Shown here: in pieces, positions 13,628-21,502 of the stretch
How positions within the stretch are numbered: position 1 is the stretch's first letter
How the letters are laid out: each line of letters begins with the position of its first letter
Assembly (NCBI GenBank): GCA_049647585.1
Contig: JBARXY010000022.1
Span: forward strand, 1 to 42,965
Origin: JAGQSZ01 sp049647585
GTDB lineage: Bacteria > Actinomycetota > Acidimicrobiia > Acidimicrobiales > Microtrichaceae
DNA length: 42,965 nucleotides
Direction: 5' to 3'
Program-made: the position numbers and the translations under genes
The notes under the pieces: generated by a model
Seen by the model: only the letters and a program-made list of their open reading frames with translations
Databases searched by the model: none
What the model was told of the DNA's origin: nothing

Positions 13628-14275
13628 ATGATGGACGAACAATCGGCCCGGCCGCGCACGGTCGGGGCGACGCCGTCCAGAAGAGGATTGCGGCGGCACC
13701 GCTCCGAGCGTGGTGCGGTCATGGTGGAGGCGGCGATCGTCCTGCCACTGATGATCTTCATCGTTGTCGGCATCATGGAGTTCGGCCTTCTCTTCACCAG
13801 CTACTCGACGACGACGGCGTCAACGCGCAGTGGTGCCAGACTTGCCGCCACCCAGTACTCCCAGGCCCAAGTGGGCTCTACCGAGACCGCCTCACAGACT
13901 GCAGCGCTCGCACAGATCGCGTTGGCCACCGAAGCTGACCTGAAGGTCCTGAACAACGCCAAACCGGTCGGGATGGCGATCTACAAGGTCAACCCGAGCT
14001 CGACGAGCGGAGCGCCCTACGGTGGATACCCCGCTGCGGGAATGTCCGGGGGTTGCACCAGTTCCTGCGTCAAGTACAAGTGGAACGGCACCGCGATGGT
14101 GCGTACGGGCGGCTCGTGGCCCAACCCGCAGCGTTGCGTCATCAGCTCCGTCGATTCAATCGGCGTCTACGTGCAGGTCGAGCATTCCTACATAACGGGT
14201 CTTATCGGATCCAAGCGAACCGTCGAGGGCCACACGGTGATGAGGCTTGAACCCGTTCCGTCGGAGAGTTGTTGA
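13628..14275 (+). CDS. TadE-like pilus/secretion minor pseudopilin
   Basis: 215 aa from the ATG at 13628, chosen over a GTG at 13595 because GGAG sits about 12 nt upstream; ATG 13631 is equally possible. A basic N-terminus (about 9-28) precedes the TadE/G-like motif ERGAVMVEAAIVLPLMIFIV, whose Glu and hydrophobic helix are typical. The rest is extracytoplasmic, with a Cys-containing region. TadE-type proteins are processed and surface-exposed with Flp pili, but no Flp pilin, CpaF ATPase or TadB/C gene is in this window. The stop shares one base with the ATG of the TadG-like gene, so the two are translated together. Confidence 0.85.
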   Translation: MMDEQSARPRTVGATPSRRGLRRHRSERGAVMVEAAIVLPLMIFIVVGIMEFGLLFTSYSTTTASTRSGARLAATQYSQAQVGSTETASQTAALAQIALATEADLKVLNNAKPVGMAIYKVNPSSTSGAPYGGYPAAGMSGGCTSSCVKYKWNGTAMVRTGGSWPNPQRCVISSVDSIGVYVQVEHSYITGLIGSKRTVEGHTVMRLEPVPSESC

Positions 14276-16074
14276 TGGCCACACGTCGGGGAACCTCAGG
14301 AACAGCAGGGACAGTCGGGTCACCGGCGGACACGGAATCTGCTTCTGGTCTGGATGAGAGTCCAACCGGTCGACGTCGCCGCAAACGCAAGCCCTGGAGC
14401 GAGAAGAGCCGTGGCGAACGCGGAATCGTGATCGTCTGGTTCTCGCTGATGCTGGTGATGCTGCTCGGCTTTGCAGGCTTCGCTGTCGACCTTTCGAATT
14501 GGTGGCTGCAGGCCGATCGTCTGCAGAAGGCGGCTGACTCGGGCGCACATGCCGGCGTCGTTTACCTGCCAGCCGATCTGGGCGGGGCGACAACGACCGC
14601 CAGGGCCGAGGTCGCCAAGAACGGCTTCAAGACCACCGGCAGCACAAAGAACGCCGACGTCGCCATTACCCAGGAGCCGAACCCAAATCGGCTCCGTGTC
14701 AGCCTGACGACCACCGTTCCCACATATTTCGTGCGGCTGCTGGGCGTGGACCACGTCACGCTCACAAGGGACGCGGTTGCGGAATACATCGCTCCGATTG
14801 CAATGGGGTCACCCTCCAACAAGCTGGGCAACGACCCTGCCCGCGGCGACACGGCTGCCCAGTTCTGGATCAATGTCGCGGGCCCCAGGTCCACCAAGGG
14901 ATCCGGTGACCGGTTCCAGGCAAAGGTCTGTGGCACTTCCGTGATGGGTTGTACCAACACGATGATTCCCGGGGTCAACAACGATGAGTACGCACCGGAC
15001 GGATACCTGTTCGCCGTGCGGGTCGCCGAAAAGGTGGCTGGTCAGGACCTGCTGATTCAGGTCTATGACCCCGCCTTCATCTATGTCGGCGACAAATGTG
15101 AGAGCTCCACCTTCCCCAACTCGACCCAGCTGAACGAGCTGAAGACGTGGTATCCGGATGCTCCGGCACGCTTTGCAGGAGGCCTCAACTCCTGGTGCTC
15201 GGGTGATCAGGAGATCAACGGACTAAAGAACACCCAGACGACCTTTGTGGTCAGAGCGCCGGACAACACCCCGTGGTCCGACACTGACAACCCGGTAGTT
15301 GCGGGTTGTACGACCACTATGCCTGCGTGGGTGCCCACGAGCAGTGGAAACGACTCCATCTATGGCCGCCTCAAGAGCGGCGCCGGAACCGGAGATGGCG
15401 TTGCTCCCTGGACGTTCAGCGAGGTCTTCCGCCAGAACGTAACCATTTGCCGAATTCCAGCCGCCCAGGTGAAGGTCGGCGACTACATCCTCCAGATCCG
15501 CTCTAACGCTTCCGCAGCAGCGCCGTACACCTACGACCCCAATAACGTCACCGGTGGTCACAACCGCTTCTCGATCCAAGCCGGATTCGGCGTCAGCGGC
15601 GCCTCAAGCACGGTGAACAACAAGGTTTCGTTGAACGCACGGGGAAGGTTCCCCATATATGCGAACGCAAATTCTGCGAACACGATCTTCTACCTGGCAA
15701 GGATCATGCCCTACGACGCAGGCAGGACCCTGCGGGTTTCGCTCTATGACATCTCCGACGTGGGCGACTCCGGATCGATGCGCATCGTGCCGCCAACAGA
15801 GTTCGGCAACAACTTCTCGGGTTGTACTTTCTCGAACGATAAGAACAAGTCGATGAGCTACAACTCGGGAACGTGCAAGTTGACGGTGCCCAACGGCTAT
15901 TACAACGAACGCAACGTGAATGTCGACGTGCCGATCCCAACGAACTACACCTGCAACAAGGACGACAGCCAAGGCTGCTGGATCACCGTTGAGGCGAAGT
16001 TCAACGGATCCGTTCAGGACACCACCACCTGGTCGGCGTCGATACTCGGTAATCCAATTCGCCTAGTCGAGTAG
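14275..16074 (+). CDS. TadG-like surface protein with large ectodomain
   Basis: 599 aa from the ATG at 14275; upstream TTG codons in frame are less likely because the ATG makes the TGATG junction with the TadE-like gene. Residues 1-49 are Ser/Thr/Gly-rich then strongly basic (GRRRRKRK). Residues about 50-70 form a membrane helix with the TadG N-terminal signature (RGIVIVWFSLMLVMLLGF followed by AVDLSNWWLQADRLQKAADS). Some 500 residues outside the membrane contain several Cys residues suited to disulfides and are rich in Asn, Ser and Thr. I recognise no enzyme motif or VWA MIDAS there. Probably a cell-surface adhesin-like component working with the TadE-like partner. Confidence 0.82.
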   Translation: MATRRGTSGTAGTVGSPADTESASGLDESPTGRRRRKRKPWSEKSRGERGIVIVWFSLMLVMLLGFAGFAVDLSNWWLQADRLQKAADSGAHAGVVYLPADLGGATTTARAEVAKNGFKTTGSTKNADVAITQEPNPNRLRVSLTTTVPTYFVRLLGVDHVTLTRDAVAEYIAPIAMGSPSNKLGNDPARGDTAAQFWINVAGPRSTKGSGDRFQAKVCGTSVMGCTNTMIPGVNNDEYAPDGYLFAVRVAEKVAGQDLLIQVYDPAFIYVGDKCESSTFPNSTQLNELKTWYPDAPARFAGGLNSWCSGDQEINGLKNTQTTFVVRAPDNTPWSDTDNPVVAGCTTTMPAWVPTSSGNDSIYGRLKSGAGTGDGVAPWTFSEVFRQNVTICRIPAAQVKVGDYILQIRSNASAAAPYTYDPNNVTGGHNRFSIQAGFGVSGASSTVNNKVSLNARGRFPIYANANSANTIFYLARIMPYDAGRTLRVSLYDISDVGDSGSMRIVPPTEFGNNFSGCTFSNDKNKSMSYNSGTCKLTVPNGYYNERNVNVDVPIPTNYTCNKDDSQGCWITVEAKFNGSVQDTTTWSASILGNPIRLVE

Positions 16075-16097
16075 CCAGCGACCCGCCGGAGCTGTCT

Positions 16098-17585
16098 TCA
16101 GGTCCGGGATGCTTGCCACTGCGCGATCGTCTCGCCCATGGGCGTCGAGGGTGGCCCCTGCGTGAAGGGCCACAACTCTTCAGCCAGCATTCTCCAGTTG
16201 CCCCTGGCCCGTAGGTCCCCGAACAGGGCGAACAGACCCAGATTGATGCGCTGGACGATCACCATCGACGGTGGCAGGTTCGCTGCCTTCATGATGTCTG
16301 CGTGGGGGCCGCTCAGGTCGAAGAACTGGCGAACTGATTGCGAGGACCATTCAGGCGTTATCTCCATCACCTCGTCCCGCATGACGAACTCGTAGAAGTG
16401 ACCGAAATAGGCGCGGATGTCATCGTCGGAAACCTGCACATCCGGTGACAGAATGCCGATCTCCTCGACGAGCCTTCTGTACTTCGGGATGTCGTCCTCG
16501 ATGGCCATCGCGATGATCATGTCCTCGAACGCCTTGACCTCTTCCGGGCTGAACCGCTTGCACAGTCCGAAGTCCAGGAAGGTGACTCGGCCGCCCGGGT
16601 TGAAGATGTAGTTCCCGGGGTGTGGGTCGCCGTTGAAGGCGTGGAGTTGGTAGATCGCCCCGAATGCAAAGCGGTAGAGGCACTCGGCGGTCAGCTGCCT
16701 CTCCTCGTCGGACCATTCGAGTACCTCCGAGAACGTCGAACCTTCGGCGAACTCGGTCGTCAACATCCGCTTGAAGCTGAGGTCGTCGATTACCTCGGGG
16801 ATGTGGATGAACGGATGGCCCCTGAACGCGTCGGCGAAGAGTCTCTGGTTTTCTGCCTCGACGCTGTAGTCGAGCTCTTCGACAATGCGCTCGCGCAATT
16901 CCTCCACGATCGGCTTTGGATCAAGTCCGGGAAACAACATTCCGAGCATCGTGAAGATCAGATCCGAGTTCTCGAGATCCGCTGCCACAGCTTCATCGAC
17001 GCCCGGATACTGGACCTTCACAGCGACCTTGACCCCGTCATGGGTGACGCCACGGTGCACCTGCCCAATCGACGCCGCAGCTATCGGGGTGCGGTCGAAC
17101 TCGGCGAAAAGCTCGTCCGGAGACTTGCCACTCTCGGCGCGGATCACCTCTTCGACAAGGTTGTAGGCCATTGGGGGCGCGTCGGCCTGAAGCTGTTTGA
17201 GCGCGTCGCGAACAGGCTCGGGCAGACCTTGATCCAGGTAGCTGGCCATCTGGCCCAGCTTCATCATGGCTCCGCGCATATTGCCCAGAACCTCTACGAC
17301 CTGTTCGGCCGACTGCAATTCGAACTCGGAGCGCAGCTCGGCCCGACGTTCCTCGGAGGCGAGAAGACCCTTGGCTCTCATCGAGGCGTACCCGGATCCG
17401 GTACGGGCGCTGATTTTGGCCAACTCTGCCGTGCGTCCTGCCCTGTTGGTCTGCATCAGCGGCGACGCGGAACCGCGTCGGGACAGAACCGCACCAGCGC
17501 CGATGGCGGCAGAACCGGCAGCTATTGCAAATAGAAGGCCCCGCGCCTTGCTGCGCGGGGCCTTCCGGGTCACGTCTTGGTCCAT
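16098..17585 (-). CDS. ABC1/AarF/UbiB-family atypical kinase
   Basis: 495 aa. UbiB-family marks are clear: the KxGQ motif (KLGQMASYLDQGLP, about 109-122), the Ala-rich loop AAASIGQVHRG in place of the P-loop, the ATP-site Lys in VAVKVQYPGV, catalytic GDPHPGNYI and metal-binding LDFGL. Family members are membrane-associated ATPases/kinases that support lipid or quinone metabolism. Residues about 15-34 are hydrophobic (GLLFAIAAGSAAIGAGAVL) and may anchor the protein. A perfect 13-bp hairpin (17534-17565) lies over codons 7-18 of this reading; the true start may be further in, for example the Met at residue 44. Downstream of and co-oriented with the cyclophilin gene. Confidence 0.9.
   Translation of the reverse strand: MDQDVTRKAPRSKARGLLFAIAAGSAAIGAGAVLSRRGSASPLMQTNRAGRTAELAKISARTGSGYASMRAKGLLASEERRAELRSEFELQSAEQVVEVLGNMRGAMMKLGQMASYLDQGLPEPVRDALKQLQADAPPMAYNLVEEVIRAESGKSPDELFAEFDRTPIAAASIGQVHRGVTHDGVKVAVKVQYPGVDEAVAADLENSDLIFTMLGMLFPGLDPKPIVEELRERIVEELDYSVEAENQRLFADAFRGHPFIHIPEVIDDLSFKRMLTTEFAEGSTFSEVLEWSDEERQLTAECLYRFAFGAIYQLHAFNGDPHPGNYIFNPGGRVTFLDFGLCKRFSPEEVKAFEDMIIAMAIEDDIPKYRRLVEEIGILSPDVQVSDDDIRAYFGHFYEFVMRDEVMEITPEWSSQSVRQFFDLSGPHADIMKAANLPPSMVIVQRINLGLFALFGDLRARGNWRMLAEELWPFTQGPPSTPMGETIAQWQASRT
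17534..17565 (-). terminator. Strong 13-bp hairpin, likely cyclophilin terminator or attenuator
   Basis: Arms GAAGGCCCCGCGC (17534-17546) and GCGCGGGGCCTTC (17553-17565) pair perfectly over 13 bp with a 6-nt loop. On the minus strand the stem is followed by TATTTGC, partly T-rich. It lies 64 nt after the cyclophilin stop and inside the first codons of the UbiB reading frame. Confidence 0.7.
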
Positions 17586-17628
17586 GGCGTATCTAAGGTC
17601 CGTTCGGTGACCATCGGTGCTGTGACTG

Positions 17629-18183
17629 TCAGCTCTCGGTGATGGTTATGGATTCGATCCGCACGTCGTCGCTGGGACGGTCTCCTGCGCCTGTGGGCAC
17701 GCTCTGGATGGCTGCGAGGACATCTTCGCCGGCGATCAGTTTGCCGAACAGCGAGTACTGCGGCGGAAGGCCGACTCCGCTCGGGCCCGAGACGATGAAG
17801 AACTGGCTCCCGTTGGTATTGGGGCCGGCGTTCGCCATGGCGAGTGAGCCGATCTGGTAACGCCCGGGTGCGGGAAGCTCGTCGGCGAACTTGTAGCCGG
17901 GACCTCCCCTACCGGAACCCTCGGGACAGCCACCCTGGATCATGAAGCCCTCGATGACCCGATGGAAAATCAGACCGTCGTAGTAGTGGTAGCGGGCCAG
18001 GCTCACGAAGTTGTTGACCGTGTTGGGAGCGTCTCCGGCGTGGAGAAAGGCCGTCATGGTGCCGTGGTTGGTGACGATCTCTGCCTGGTAGCTCTTGGAA
18101 GGATCGATGCACATCGGCATCGGCTCCGAGAACTTGGTGGTGCGGGGCGAGGATCCGTCTGCTGCGGGGCATTCTGTTGACAT
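17629..18183 (-). CDS. Cyclophilin-type peptidyl-prolyl cis-trans isomerase
   Basis: 184 aa with a compact cyclophilin domain from about residue 33. Active-site and fold motifs are FHRVIEGFMIQGG, a GSGRGGPGYKFADE loop, MANAGPNTNGSQFFI and YSLFGKLIAGEDVL. The catalytic Arg of FHRV and the Gln of the GSQFFI region are present. There is no signal peptide or membrane helix, so it is cytosolic; it catalyses isomerisation of Xaa-Pro bonds. A TAGGAT box lies 7 nt before the ATG and there is no Shine-Dalgarno, which suggests a leaderless mRNA. The next gene on the strand is the UbiB-like kinase, with a strong hairpin between the two bodies. Confidence 0.95.
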   Translation of the reverse strand: MSTECPAADGSSPRTTKFSEPMPMCIDPSKSYQAEIVTNHGTMTAFLHAGDAPNTVNNFVSLARYHYYDGLIFHRVIEGFMIQGGCPEGSGRGGPGYKFADELPAPGRYQIGSLAMANAGPNTNGSQFFIVSGPSGVGLPPQYSLFGKLIAGEDVLAAIQSVPTGAGDRPSDDVRIESITITES

Positions 18184-18190
18184 GCGCCAG

Positions 18191-18196
18191 ATCCTA
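18191..18196 (-). promoter_or_regulatory. Probable -10 box, leaderless start of cyclophilin
   Basis: On the minus strand TAGGAT, then a 7-nt spacer, then the ATG at 18183. No -35 of note and no Shine-Dalgarno. Confidence 0.5.
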
Positions 18197-18259
18197 CGCG
18201 GCGGTCGATGAGACCCTGAACTTACGAGCCGCTCCGGTCACGGATGCACCGACTCCATC

Positions 18260-18385
18260 TCATCCGGTCTTGGGTCTGGTCCAGCGAAGATTCTCGAATC
18301 GCGCGAAGTCGCGATCGAACGAGGGAAGAGACGCGCCATGTTCGCGAGCGAGCGTCGCCGGGACCGCATCAGGTACCGCGTATGG
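18260..18385 (-). pseudogene. 3' remnant of a PIN-domain (VapC-type) toxin gene
   Basis: On the minus strand the last about 42 codons read VPDAVPATLAREHGASLPSF followed by DRDFARFENLRW, ending in a stop at 18260. This is the C-terminal pattern I know from VapC toxins (VPDA-x-LAALA, EHGATLVSFDRDFARF), including the late Asp residues of the PIN active site. No N-terminal PIN half lies upstream on this strand; that DNA reads as the antisense of the antitoxin gene. Two prolines replace expected hydrophobic residues, which fits decay. The call rests on recalled family pattern, not on an alignment. Confidence 0.6.
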
Positions 18386-18444
18386 GTCACGCTGACCCAC
18401 CTGGGGTGAGCGGCGAATCAGGCGGCTTCGCCCACCTTCTCCGG

Positions 18445-18450
18445 TATTAT
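18445..18450 (+). promoter_or_regulatory. Probable -10 box, leaderless start of antitoxin
   Basis: TATTAT lies 7 nt before the antitoxin ATG at 18458. It is a strong hexamer for this GC-rich DNA, but no -35 hexamer stands out. Confidence 0.5.
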
Positions 18451-18457
18451 TGGCCCC

Positions 18458-18622
18458 ATGTCCATCGCCTCCCCGTCTAATGAGCCGAGTGCCCTCACTG
18501 TGCTTCCGCCCGAGGAAGCATTGCAGCGCGCTCTTCCGGCTCCCACAGCAGAGGAATTGGAGATCGAGGGCCTTACCGATGAGGAGTGGACGGCCTTCGA
18601 GCAGGCGCTCGCCTCGCGGTGA
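18458..18622 (+). CDS. Small VapB-like antitoxin (54 aa)
   Basis: 54-residue acidic protein ending in EIEGLTDEEWTAFEQALASR, a pattern I associate with short antitoxins paired with actinobacterial PIN toxins (EGLTDEEW). The ORF overlaps the start of the following PIN-domain reading frame by the GTGA arrangement (18619-18622), the usual antitoxin-toxin coupling. No separate DNA-binding domain is obvious. The gene looks intact although its toxin is truncated. It is too short for most automatic callers. Confidence 0.6.
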   Translation: MSIASPSNEPSALTVLPPEEALQRALPAPTAEELEIEGLTDEEWTAFEQALASR

Positions 18623-18873
18623 CCAGCCGGGTGACGCCCGCTGTGGTCGTCGACACGATGGGGGTGTCGGCACTGGTGAACGCCACGCGTCAACCCGACC
18701 CAGCGGCCGAGTACTCCGCTCTGATTGCTGGGCGCCCGATCGTAATTTCCTTCGCGACGGTTACGGAATTGCGCTACGGCGCACTGAAGGCTGGCTGGGG
18801 GGAGCTGCGCAGGGACCGGCGTTGGCGCTGCGCTCACGCAGGCACTGATCACGTCAGAGTGCTCGGCGGTTGA
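18619..18873 (+). pseudogene. Truncated VapC-type PIN toxin (5' half only)
   Basis: 84 codons from the GTG at 18619. The first about 62 residues match the N-terminal half of a PIN domain: VVVDTMGVSALV with the first catalytic Asp, IVISFATVTELRYGALKAGW with the conserved Glu, then GELRR. After that the sequence turns into an unrelated Arg/Cys/His-rich tail and stops. Intact toxins of this kind run to roughly 130 residues and carry further Asp residues in the C-terminal half. None of the three frames downstream restores that half, so the 3' part is deleted and not just frameshifted. The LCP gene ends 39 bp further on. Confidence 0.65.
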
Positions 18874-18912
18874 GCTGGTGTCTCGGTCCTGCTCTGCTCA
18901 ACTCACGGTGCT

Positions 18913-20208
18913 TCAGCGGAACTTCGACAAGGCCTCTTGGGCGCCGGGTTCATCGAGCACCACAACCGCTGCTCTTCCCTTCCGGACGCCCTTCACCGGG
19001 AGAAGAACGGTCTCGGGACTGGAGCTGCCGAGCTTTCGAACGAACGAGATCGACTCCATGAATCCGAGACCGGAGTCGATTTTCAGCTCACCTGAAACAG
19101 CATCGGCCACGTTGATGAGGGTCAGCGGATTACGGGTCTTGCCGACCTCGGCGAGCGCCGTCCGCAGGAAGGTCTGCTGGCGCTGCTGACGCCCAAGGTC
19201 AGCTGTCGGGTCGGTGACGTTCCTACCGTCGATCACCTCGGTGTAGTGGCGAGAACGGGCATAGGCGAGAGCCTGTTGTCCATCGAGCAGGACCGGACCC
19301 GAGGTTTCGACGTTCAGCCCGGACTGCTTGTCGAACGCGGGATGGGGAAAATCGATCGTCACTCCCCCGACGGCGTCGACCAGGCCGGCGAACGAGCCGA
19401 ATCCCACTTCCAGGTAGTGGTTCACGGGTATGTCCAGATTCTCTTTGACAGTCTGGACAAGGTTGGCCGGCCCGTGGTTGTAGGCACCGTTTATACGGCC
19501 CATCTTTTCGGTGTCGTGGATAGTCACCCACAGGTCACGGGGAATGGACATCATCGTCGAACCACCGGGAGATGTTCGCAACACAATGATCGTGTCCGAT
19601 CGACTCCCCACGACCCCGCTATTGCCCTCGGGGTCGAACTCGGCGCGCGAATCGGAACCCACCAGCAGGTAGTTGACCTCGTCGCCGCTGACGGGGTCGA
19701 GCACGTCCTGGAGGTCCAGTCGCTCGATCCGTGAATACGCCCGGTACGCCTTGACGACAAGGAATCCGATGGCCAGAGCGAGGAGTAGCGGAATCAGGAC
19801 CAGCCAGCGGCGTAGGTGGATGCGTCGACGTTTTGGACCCCTCGGCCCAACCGGCTGCACCGCCGGTTCGGAGGGAGGCCGTGTCGGACCCTTGGGACCT
19901 GCTGGCGCTGGCGACGGGACCGGACCACCCTGGCGTTGCCCGTGTCCGGCGCCTCCGCGTGCGGGTGCGTCCGTGCGGACCTTCGGCCGCGCTGGTGCTG
20001 CGGGTACCACAGCTGGCCCAACGGCTTTCGGGCGCGGTTGGCCAGGTCGGGGCTGTCCTGCTCGTGACGTCGTCGGATTCGGCGAGGCTTCGGGGTTGCG
20101 CCCTTGGGCGCCACGGCCGGGGGGCGACGGCACGAAGTACTGCCTGCCCGGACCATCCTGCGAGGAACCAGATTTCTTCGGCTCCTCACCGGGACTCTTA
20201 GCTGGCAT
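18913..20208 (-). CDS. LytR-CpsA-Psr (LCP) family cell-wall glycopolymer ligase
   Basis: 431 aa. Residues 1-130 are a Pro/Gly/Arg-rich cytoplasmic region; a membrane helix follows at about 135-152. The LCP domain lies outside the membrane: YLLVGSDSRAEF, the SRSDTIIVLR strand, MMSIPRDLWV, RINGAYNHG, VDAVGGVTIDF and LDGQQALAYARSRHY, including the Arg and Asp residues that bind the polyprenyl pyrophosphate head. LCP proteins attach polymers such as arabinogalactan or teichoic-acid-like glycans to peptidoglycan; the glycan here is unknown. No LytR_C domain is evident. An AAGAAT box lies 6 nt before the ATG, possibly a leaderless promoter. Confidence 0.92.
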   Translation of the reverse strand: MPAKSPGEEPKKSGSSQDGPGRQYFVPSPPGRGAQGRNPEASPNPTTSRAGQPRPGQPRPKAVGPAVVPAAPARPKVRTDAPARGGAGHGQRQGGPVPSPAPAGPKGPTRPPSEPAVQPVGPRGPKRRRIHLRRWLVLIPLLLALAIGFLVVKAYRAYSRIERLDLQDVLDPVSGDEVNYLLVGSDSRAEFDPEGNSGVVGSRSDTIIVLRTSPGGSTMMSIPRDLWVTIHDTEKMGRINGAYNHGPANLVQTVKENLDIPVNHYLEVGFGSFAGLVDAVGGVTIDFPHPAFDKQSGLNVETSGPVLLDGQQALAYARSRHYTEVIDGRNVTDPTADLGRQQRQQTFLRTALAEVGKTRNPLTLINVADAVSGELKIDSGLGFMESISFVRKLGSSSPETVLLPVKGVRKGRAAVVVLDEPGAQEALSKFR

Positions 20209-20356
20209 CCGGACATTCTTGCAGCGAATCCGGCGAACTCAGGGACCGGGCACCACTCCTATTGCCTCGGCACCTACGGTGGACGCACGACGTGGGCCGA
20301 AGCGCGCCTACCGACGCCAGTAGGGTCCGTTCACGCCATCAGACACGGTCAGGCAA

Positions 20357-21031
20357 GTGCAGTCATCAGAACCAGTACCTCTCGAATCCAATGCCTACGC
20401 CGTCTCGTATCGACTACTAGGTGACCGCCCCGCCGCGCTTGCGGTGGCCGGAATTGCGGCGGAACGCCTGCGCCAGATGGGCGATCCCCTGCCGTCCGAC
20501 TGGATGGCCAGACTTATCGAGTTCACGATCGTTCAGACGATCGGGCCGTCGCCGATCGCGCACCTGGACCCGGAGTCCGATGAACACTCGAGCATGCGGG
20601 CGGCCTTGCGTAGACGCCTTGAGCACGCAACGACTCATGAACGTGTTGTCGGGGCGCTGGTCCATCTGGCCGGGTACTCGGTCGAGTCGGTCTCGGAGAT
20701 GACGGGGATCCCGACGAGCGAAGTCCAGTCGCTGGCACGGGTGCTTTCCCCACCGCCGGGAGTCCACTACCGCGACCTTGGGGACCCCGAACTAACAGGT
20801 GGTCCGACCCGTCGGTCGAGTCGTTCCCCAAGGTTTCGTCGGCCGCATTGGACGACGATCGTGGTGGTCGTTGTACTGGCACTTCTGATTCTCTACGCAA
20901 CCCAGGTAACCGGGCCGCGTCCGTCCTTGGTCGAAGAGGGCGGCATGGCGGTACCAACACAGGTGTCGACCGATAATGGTCAGCGCGGACCGTCGTTGGA
21001 GTATCAGTTCGCGAGCGAAGGGCAGATCTGA
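20357..21031 (+). CDS. Membrane-anchored sigma-70-like protein (unrecognised family)
   Basis: 224 aa from a GTG. Residues about 12-40 (NAYAVSYRLLGDRPAALAVA) resemble ECF sigma region 2, but without the acidic DVAQE-type core. Residues about 94-130 (THERVVGALVHLAGYSVESV, then SEMTGIPTSEVQSLARVL) resemble the region 4 helix-turn-helix. A basic stretch (RRSSRSPRFRRPHW) leads into one membrane helix at about 167-184 and a 40-residue tail. Basic residues before the helix suggest the sigma-like part is cytoplasmic. The Rrf2-type regulator begins 3 nt after the stop, so they share an mRNA. I do not recognise the family; it may be a degenerate sigma factor or an anti-sigma-like regulator. Confidence 0.65.
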   Translation: MQSSEPVPLESNAYAVSYRLLGDRPAALAVAGIAAERLRQMGDPLPSDWMARLIEFTIVQTIGPSPIAHLDPESDEHSSMRAALRRRLEHATTHERVVGALVHLAGYSVESVSEMTGIPTSEVQSLARVLSPPPGVHYRDLGDPELTGGPTRRSSRSPRFRRPHWTTIVVVVVLALLILYATQVTGPRPSLVEEGGMAVPTQVSTDNGQRGPSLEYQFASEGQI

Positions 21032-21034
21032 GCC

Positions 21035-21502
21035 ATGCGAATTTCAGCCAAGGTCGACTACGCGGTGCGTGCGTGTGCCGAACTCGCGGTCAGGTCACCG
21101 ACCCGTGCCTCGGGGCTCACCAAGGGAGACCAACTAGGCGAGGTTCAGAACATCCCGACCCGCTACCTGGAGAACATCCTCGCCGAACTGCGGCGTTCCG
21201 GGATTGTCCAGAGCCAGCGTGGTTCGGACGGCGGTTATTGGCTGGCCAAACCGGCGGATCAGGTGAGCGTCGCCGACATCATCCGGGCGGTCGAGGGTCC
21301 ACTCGCGGATGTCCGGGGAGAGCCGCCCGAGAACTTGGAGTACCAAGGGGCAGCGACTGCGCTTGAGCGGGTCTGGATGGCCACTAGGGCGAGCGTGCGG
21401 GTAGTTCTTGAGACAACGACCTTGGCGGACATCAGCACTGGGGTTCTGGCATCCGAGGTCGAGGCATTACTCGATGATCCCGGCGCCCAGACCCGCCGCT
21501 GA
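21035..21502 (+). CDS. Rrf2-family transcriptional regulator
   Basis: 155 aa. The N-terminal winged helix is typical: MRISAKVDYAVRACAELAV, IPTRYLENILAELRRSGIVQ and GSDGGYWLAKPADQVSVADI. Members such as IscR, NsrR and RsrR sense Fe-S status, NO or redox through a cluster bound by cysteines near residues 90-110. Here that segment has no cysteine; the only Cys is C14 in the first helix. It may therefore lack a cluster and respond to something else, as CymR does. It starts 3 nt after the sigma-like gene. The last codons lie in a 22-bp direct repeat (21491-21512 and 21537-21558). Confidence 0.9.
   Translation: MRISAKVDYAVRACAELAVRSPTRASGLTKGDQLGEVQNIPTRYLENILAELRRSGIVQSQRGSDGGYWLAKPADQVSVADIIRAVEGPLADVRGEPPENLEYQGAATALERVWMATRASVRVVLETTTLADISTGVLASEVEALLDDPGAQTRR

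Noticed and set aside
18619..18912. A simple frameshift that would restore the PIN toxin
   Set aside because: None of the three forward frames after codon 62 contains the C-terminal PIN pattern; the second half seems deleted.
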